NCBI RefSeq assembly: GCF_029227915.1
Contig: NC_079881.1
Coordinates: 16,157,501-16,221,500, forward strand
DNA from: Hydractinia symbiolongicarpus
Taxonomy: Eukaryota; Cnidaria; Hydrozoa; Anthoathecata; Hydractiniidae
Reading direction: 5' to 3'
DNA: 64,000 bases
The stretch's first letter is position 1; each line of letters begins with the position of its first letter. Shown piece by piece: positions 57,920 to 64,000 of this stretch. Made by a program: the position numbers and the translations under genes. Under the pieces are notes generated by a model. The model searched no databases, was not told the origin of the DNA, and saw only the letters and a program-made list of their open reading frames with translations.

Positions 57920-59480
57920 ATCAATTTGAATGAATTTGGCACTCACAAGTTTATCTGAAAAATTTCTTCTGCGCCCTCCCACTTCCGCAAAAGAAAAATT
58001 TTCGAGGCTTTCTTTATTACTCTACGGAAATTGGAATTAAATGATCAGGTAGATCACTAATCATTGTCACTTTTTCGCAATAGGATTACCTAAATTTACG
58101 TAATTAATCGTGCTTTTAAGTACCCCCAAGTCGAATATCTATGGATGGTTCAAAGTTTAAAAGAAGTTTGATTTTATTATAAGAATTTAGTTGTATATAG
58201 AGACTGACGATGTAAATAGTTTTTACGAAAAGGTTCTCTCATATTTTAATCTTTTTGATTTTTTACCGTCTATGCTTGGTATTTTACTTTAAAAATGGCG
58301 TGTTATTTTTTTATTAATATTAAATTTATTAAAAAAAATGATTTTAAAGATATTCTTAAAGTTAAACCATGCATCATTTGACGTTTTCAGTATCAAATGT
58401 CTGTATCGACAAGAGTTCGTAATTATCACTCAACATATCTGCTTTAACATGTCAAACTACAGGGGGCTAAATAATTGCACAATGTGTATTTTATTGTAAC
58501 GAGTGTGATCAGGAATATTTTTAAACATGTTTTATTTTAAGTATATCTCTTTCCTATATCACTTAATCAAAATAATTAAAAATATTTTGACTTACTCGGT
58601 TCGGAGGAAAAACAATTAATAAAACAATTATTTAAAGATAAAAACTGCATTGTAAGCAAACAGGTAAACAAGGCAAAATTATTGAATTATAATAAAAATT
58701 TCTCAAATTTCTGTATATGTGAAAAGGTTATCTTGCCCCCGTTATTATTAACCTTTACCTTTAAACATTACACGATTCTAAATTACCATGATCGATGGTC
58801 CCTGAATTAGCAAGACATATAACCTGTTCACGAAATCATGCGCGTGATGATGACGTAATTTATTAAACCTTTTTTGTCTTCATATTATGTGATTATGTCA
58901 TCAATTTTATAATATGTGATTATGTCATCAATTTTATAATGTTTAACGACAATAAATATATGATGGCACAAATAGATGAGTCTTTCAGTAATTAGCATTT
59001 TTCATGTGGTAACCATGCAAAACGTCATCAACAGGCTAACTTTAAGCACTAGTGGGAAAATAAAGAATTTTAAAGCAAATAAAGGCTTGGAATGTCATCA
59101 AACGATACTTTTATTATCCATATTTTCAACCTATTTAATGATAAGTCTCTATAATAATAGCCGTATTTTGTCTGTTCAAAAGGGTTACCGATATTCCTTT
59201 GACCTTACCGCGAATTTTTAGAAACCAGGGTGTTGTTTGATTGGAAATCTTATGATTTATCAAAATAAACTACAAAAATTAATGAATTCATTATTTAAAT
59301 GCGCCATTTTTAATAATAATTTACCCCCGTGACCTTAATCACCGATTCCGCCCAGGAGCCACAGAAAACAAATAGGATGGTTTTACTGACAGTTTAACTG
59401 ACTTTGTTTTGACCGCTCGCACGTGTATACCAATCAAAACGCCTGATTCCTTAAAAAAACAATCAAGACTTTCGCGGCCT
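57920..59480. other. intergenic with one dispersed repeat
   Basis: 58543-58652 matches 39538-39640 in intron 1 of the receptor-like gene, with an extra TCAAAATAA insertion. A 26-base unit around GTGATTATGTCATCAATTTT is duplicated at 58888-58942. No gene recognised. Confidence 0.5.
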
Positions 59481-59484
59481 AGAT

Positions 59485-59718
59485 ATGCCAACGAAGAAAC
59501 ATGATGGCCATTTTATTAAAGACATTATTTCGGTTTGTCTGTTCAGTATTTATATTACTGTGGAAAGTTTATCATTTCTTGAATATGATAGTTTAGTAGG
59601 CGACGTTTCGGGAGATCCTTCTCCCATCATCGGACAAATTAAAATGATGTTGAGCATGTATTTATATAATTGCAGAGGATCGAAATACATAAAAATTAAC
59701 GAATCAGAAACGAGCTGA
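59485..59718 (+). pseudogene. 2A-like LINE N-terminal fragment, copy 2
   Basis: A 77-codon frame with LEYDSLVGDVSGDPSPIIGQ followed by MLSMYLYNCRGSKYIKIN. The second block resembles the start of the apurinic endonuclease domain of non-LTR elements (LSIYxxNxRGL), and the first resembles a degenerate 2A-like motif. It stops soon after, so it is a fragment. Confidence 0.35.
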
Positions 59719-59769
59719 TAATTACAGTTAATTACGGTAATTAACATTTTCGGACCTAGATGTAGGTAA

Positions 59770-59928
59770 CTACTTCTTCTGTAGGGCTGGTAACCAAATC
59801 TCAGGAAGTTGATACGAGATGCTGTTTATGTGTTTGTTACGTGCTACACTGTTGATGGTTTCTTTAATCTTCCTGGCCGTTGTTCTGGACTCTCTGTCAA
59901 TGATTTTCTTCTCATCCCAATTAAACTG
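59770..59928 (-). pseudogene. Penelope-like element C-terminal fragment
   Basis: The minus strand reads FNWDEKKIIDRESRTTARK, IKETINSVARNKHIN and YQLPEIWLPALQKK, then a stop. The pattern (I/F)-W-D---I-DRE-----RKI-E-I...NR---Y-LP-IW matches the C-terminal endonuclease end of Penelope-like elements as I remember it. The RT is not present. Confidence 0.4.
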
Positions 59929-60076
59929 ACGGCTGACGTCAAAATATCAAAATAAATTTATATTGACATGTGTTAAAAAATTAATTCCAATTAGTGCACC
60001 TGCTTATCGCGAATTAACACCAGATAAAAACCAAGCTTTAGTGGCAAATATTTCTAGACCAACGAGAAAGCAATAA
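59925..60076 (+). other. short unassigned coding-like stretch
   Basis: The frame reads TCVKKLIPISAPAYREL and TPDKNQALVANISRPTRKQ before TAA at 60074-60076. It is of normal complexity, but too short and isolated to call a gene. Confidence 0.2.
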
Positions 60077-60130
60077 ACTGGGGCGACGGGTAAGCTAGAG
60101 CTTAATATATTTTATAACATATTTTTGTAC

Positions 60131-60589
60131 CTGAAGCCGTCCTTAAAAATTTTTTCCTTTGCCGTTTTCCGACCTTCGCAATTTTTCGCCAACCACAAAA
60201 AGTTTGGGTCGTGAGTTTTCAATATTCTTTTATTTTCCCAGTATTTCGCCGATTTCCGACCCAAAAACAGTTAAACTACCGATTCAAATTATCATAACGC
60301 ATATGTATAGTTAAATCAAAATCAAAATGTAGCAAACAAATAATCAAAACAACAAATTAAGCCACGATAGCGCACTTCAAGCGGCTACCATATTCATTTA
60401 TATGTATCGGGACTAAGAACGACAACAAACAGCATTTTTGAAGTAGAGAGATTGTAATGTGCATGTCCCAGAGGTTTTAAAAAATATACGAAAATGTAAT
60501 AAAAATAATCTGCCAAGCAATCAATCCTGCAACAAAACTACGAGTCGGAATACGGCAATCCAACAATTAATTAAGGACGGCCTGAGCGC
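60131..60589. mobile_element. possible hAT-like MITE
   Basis: The left end CTGAAGCCGTCCTTAA is matched by the complement of TTAAGGACGGCCTGAG at the right end (14 of 16 positions). It is 459 bp and non-coding. No clear 8-bp target duplication was seen, so the class is uncertain. Confidence 0.35.
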
Positions 60590-61348
60590 TACGCAACAGT
60601 CGCACCAAACATTGACACCATCTTAACTAAGTTGAAATCTATGAGCATAAATACAGTCAATTATACTGATCATTATAAAAAAATATGGCGGCTGCTTGAA
60701 TTGCGTTATTGCGGCGTGCTCTGTTGTTTTCGTTATTCATTTGCTGAAAGATTTGTTTACAACATTTTTATTTAGCTATACTTCTACTTTAGAGAAAAAT
60801 AATTTAAGTCAGTACAGTTTAACTCGTTGGGTCGTAAATCAGTGAAATACTGTAAAATATACTTTTTGTAGTCGCCAAGAAATTGTGTAGGTTATTCAGA
60901 AAACAGCAAACAAGTAAAATTTTAAGGACAACCAAATTTCTATAATGATGCAAAAGTTGTGTCTGCCTGTGCTTGGCAAAGTGAATATTATTTTCTAAGT
61001 CATCAAAATCATCTCAAATGTTAATAGTCAAATTGAATGTCATGACGTAAATAACATGTATATACATTTAACACAAATAGCTAAAATTTAAATTAATGAA
61101 GCTATTACAATGTAACAGGTATACAACTTTTTTTGTTCTTTGGGGAGGGACTTTGCTGATGTCAGCAAAAATTTTAAATTTGTATTTCTTTATTCGTTTG
61201 TCAAAAGCACGTGATCCAAGATATTTTCCTTATCAAAGTTTCACCCAATACACAGATGCAACAGGTAAACAAATTTTCGGATAAAGTTTTGTGTACATTG
61301 ACTTGTTTTTGCTAATGTCAGCAAAAGTTTTAAACCCTTGTATCTCTT
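60590..61348. other. intergenic, nothing recognised
   Basis: No gene recognised. Confidence 0.4.
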
Positions 61349-62083
61349 TAACCCTATTCGGTGCAGGCTTATTCGAACATTCTATGACCAGGGGCTGAAT
61401 CCGCCCACCTCCCTCAATAACTTTTTATAGGCTTGTCCAAATTGAATCAAACTTAGCACACTTATAGTACGTCACAGAAGGAACAAAATGGCAGGAATAA
61501 GTTTTTGCTTGCGTCAGCACATTTTTTGTGACGTCATCATAAAATTAAAAGTTGTTTAAAATGCCACTATCTGCTTAAAATTCAATTACTTCAGTACGCA
61601 ATCGAATTTTTAAATTCTGCTTGAAGTTTCTGAAAGCTAAATAAAAGTTTTTTAACATATTTTCCGGTTTTTACATTAATTGAATGAAAAACTGTCAAAT
61701 TTTGGTGAAAATCCGTTTTTTCCAATTTTCGGGTAAAATTCGAAAAAATCGGGAAATCGGATTATTCACGTGACCAAAACAAGTAAAATGAGTCTTTTTG
61801 ATGAAACAAGGTTGTGTTGTAAGATTCAAGTTCTAAAGATAATCCTAACAAAAGTTATTATATTTTCACCATTATAAGGGTTTCATAGAGATTTTTAGGG
61901 GTAGTTTCAAGTAATAGCCAATAGTCTCTGAAAGATATGGTACCTAAAAACTTTGCATGCAGGTGTCTAATAGATAAATATTGAAACTCAGTAAGTTTTG
62001 TAGCCATGCAACATAGCATTAAAGAGTTATTAAAAAAACCCGTCAGGGGGGCGGAATCCGCCCCCGGACCGAATAGGGTTAAG
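61349..62083. mobile_element. piggyBac-like MITE, full-length copy 5
   Basis: It starts TTAACCCTATTCGGTGCAGG and ends CCCGGACCGAATAGGGTTAA, about 735 bp, with TTAA at both sides. It is the best-preserved member: its left part explains copy 4, and its right part explains copies 1 to 3 (in reverse complement). Inner inverted sequences GGCTGAATCCGCCCACC and GGGGGCGGAATCCGCCCCC extend the terminal pairing. No transposase frame. Confidence 0.75.
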
Positions 62084-62336
62084 AGTTTGTGGAAAGCACA
62101 TAATCATAGTTTCTAAATATTTTTTTCAATATAGACGAGTTATTGGTAACCTGTATATATACTTATACAACAGGCTAATCTGAAGACCAGAATATGTAGG
62201 ACAGGCAAATACGTGGATTTCAACAGGCTAACTAGTATTTTATAACCGTTTTTAAAGGTATAACTTATTTGAGGGTGGGAGATAAGCTTTAAGTGCAAGT
62301 TTCAATAAATTTCTACTTTTCAACTTCATTTTCTTT
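62084..62336. other. intergenic, nothing recognised
   Basis: Short AT-rich spacer before the helicase relic. Confidence 0.4.
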
Positions 62337-64000
62337 ATGTTTATTTATTTTGCCTATGTGATGCGTGTGGATGGCGATACTAAAAATCACAGCATTTACG
62401 TCACCCCACAACTCATCTCGTGTCTGCCAGTTTTGATAGAATACCATGAGGATTTAGTATCCTATTTAATCAAGTTTTTGCAAATAGTAACATTCCTGAG
62501 AAAAGATATATGTCGTAGCGAAGAAGAGATTTTAAGTTTGCCACCAGACAGTACTGATATTTTTAAACGAAATATGTTGGATCGATGCATGGATAGACCA
62601 AATCCAGAATTTAAAAGAAGAAGATACCCTATGTTGGAACAAATGTGTTATGCTGAATTCTTGTCAAGCTACTCTATGAAAACAAAACCGAAACCAGAAG
62701 ATGAAGATGACAGATACTCACATGGAATCTCCTTATCCGAAATATACCTGTTATGTCCTCAAAAGATATGTTGTCTTTACGAAAAGAAAAGTGTGTTCTA
62801 AGGTACCATGTGCCTAGTCGACAGAAAAAACCAGAAGGATATGCACACCATTTGCTCTTTATGTTTTATTCTTTTCGTCAGGAAGGAGAATTGTTAAGCA
62901 AAAACTCGGGTACTTACACAGAGAAATTATTGGAAAATGGTGTATTAGAAATTATAAATACAAATAAAAGAATATGCGAACCATTCGGTGAACTTGTTGA
63001 AGAAGCAATGATAAATTTTCACACGAATGTAAAAAATCTTGATTCCTTCGCTGAACAAGTTAGTAATTCGGTTAATAATTCTGGAATTTCTGATGACGTG
63101 AAAAATTTGGAGTATTAAACGAAACCCAAAGGGGAGTTTTTGAAGTCGTGAATGATTGGGTTAGAAGGTACACAAAAAGCTTGGCATGTAACGCACACCA
63201 TAAAATTGAGCCAAATCACATCTTTCTAACAGGAAGTGCAGGCTGTGGAAAGTCACACTTGATTAAAACAATTTCTGACATGCTAAATAAAGCACTTTCT
63301 TATCGTACAGGGAACTTAGAAAGGGATAAAATTCTTATTCTGGCGCCAACTGGTGTTGCTGTTATCAATGCAGAGGGAAATACAATACACTCAGCCTTAG
63401 GTATACCAGTTGATAGAAGTTTTACTTTCTAAGTTGAGTTATAAAAAGAGATGCATGCTGCGAAATAAGCTTTCAGAGCTAAGCATTATCGTAATAGACG
63501 AAATCTCAATGGTTTCAAACAAGCTGCTGTTGCACATTTACCAACGTCTAACTGAAATATTTGGATGCGCAGATGACATTCCATTTGCAGGAATATCTGT
63601 TATAGCGTGTGGGGATTTCTACCAACGTCCATCAATTCAAGCAAGACCAATTTATGCAGACTAAAAATATGTATTGTTAAATCTTTCGCATTACTGGAAA
63701 TATTTAAGATTCCTGAACTAACAGAAGTTATGAGGCAGCGTGGTGATCAATGTTTGATTGAATTATTAAACAATATCAGAGAGGGAAAGTTAGAAACGCA
63801 AAACGAAGATTTACTAAAATCTAAATTTATTTTTCAAAATGACCAAACTACCCCAAAGATGTGATTCATATCTTTGCTGAAAACCAACCTGCCTCTGAAC
63901 GCAACAAAAAGATGCTAAACAGTATAGCATCGAGTGAAATAAATATCGAGGCCATTGACACAATCCCAGAAAATATTCCTGTGTCAATGGTGCAAAAACT
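62337..64000 (+). pseudogene. PIF1/Helitron-like helicase, frameshifted and cut by the window end
   Basis: The N-terminal part reads SPPDSTDIFKRNMLDR-like sequence (seen as LPPDSTDIFKRNMLDRCMD), then YPMLEQMCYAEFLSSY and LRYHVPSRQKKPEGYAHHLL. After a frameshift near 63110 comes NETQRGVFEVVNDW. Then follow Walker A GSAGCGKSHL (near 63235), LILAPTGVAVINAEGNTIHS (motif Ia), Walker B VIDEISMVSNK (near 63497), CGDFYQRPS (motif III), and after another shift ELTEVMRQRGD and LLNNIREG, typical of PIF1 helicases of Helitron-type elements. A last shift near 63860 leads to DVIHIFAENQPASERNKKML. At least four frameshifts make it inactive. The Rep nuclease domain was not seen upstream. Confidence 0.7.

Noticed and set aside
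63148-63664. Helicase considered as a cellular PIF1 gene
   Set aside because: Multiple frameshifts, and an N-terminal region typical of the transposon-associated version.

Overview
The window looks like nuclear DNA of an invertebrate animal, most probably a cnidarian and perhaps a hydrozoan. The base composition is strongly AT-rich. Coding capacity sits in short exons with GT-AG introns. The transposon relics (a RLE-type LINE, THAP/DDE_4, pogo, a PIF1/Helitron-like helicase, TTAA-flanked MITEs) read like families known from cnidarian genomes. Nothing is organised bacterially: there is no operon, ribosome binding site or CRISPR array. The species cannot be fixed from sequence alone.

Layout. 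1-35 kb is gene-poor and carries decayed mobile elements: a TTAA-flanked MITE (59-741), a reverse transcriptase-less LINE relic on the minus strand (5165-7008), a tRNA-derived SINE (about 21490-21680), a THAP/DDE_4 transposase fused to a pogo transposase fragment (22150-23280), a LINE ORF1 relic (25035-25830, minus) with a MITE at one end, and several more MITEs. Three copies of a lysine-rich terminal exon (9.4, 13.2 and 17.9 kb) suggest a small duplicated gene family. An octamer satellite of about 105 units fills 33.7-34.6 kb.

35.9-56.2 kb is the main content: one large plus-strand gene assembled here from 24 exons with consistent splice sites and phases. The open frame is 5007 nt (1668 residues). 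It encodes a signal peptide, seven copies of an eight-cysteine module that I do not recognise, a Thr/Pro stalk, one transmembrane helix and a cytoplasmic tail ending in a tyrosine cluster with SH2- and PTB-type motifs. Each module is built from three exons (A, B, C) with invariant phases 1-0-1. The modules fall into two kinds, and modules 4+5 and 6+7 are tandem duplicates of a two-module unit. A 12-bp coding repeat (40 copies, Pro-Pro-Ser-Thr) forms a hinge. A 606-bp duplication has copied the tail exon. The gene also contains a tetranucleotide array (intron 6) and a trinucleotide array (last intron), each over 550 bp.

56.2-64 kb returns to transposon relics: dispersed repeats, a 2A-like LINE fragment, a Penelope-like fragment, a hAT-like MITE, a full TTAA-flanked MITE and a frameshifted PIF1/Helitron-like helicase that runs off the end.

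The receptor-like gene is the candidate for an undescribed system. Its exon-modular, locally duplicating and repeat-rich ectodomain with a tyrosine-motif tail is the architecture expected of a variable recognition receptor, but its ligand and role are unknown.
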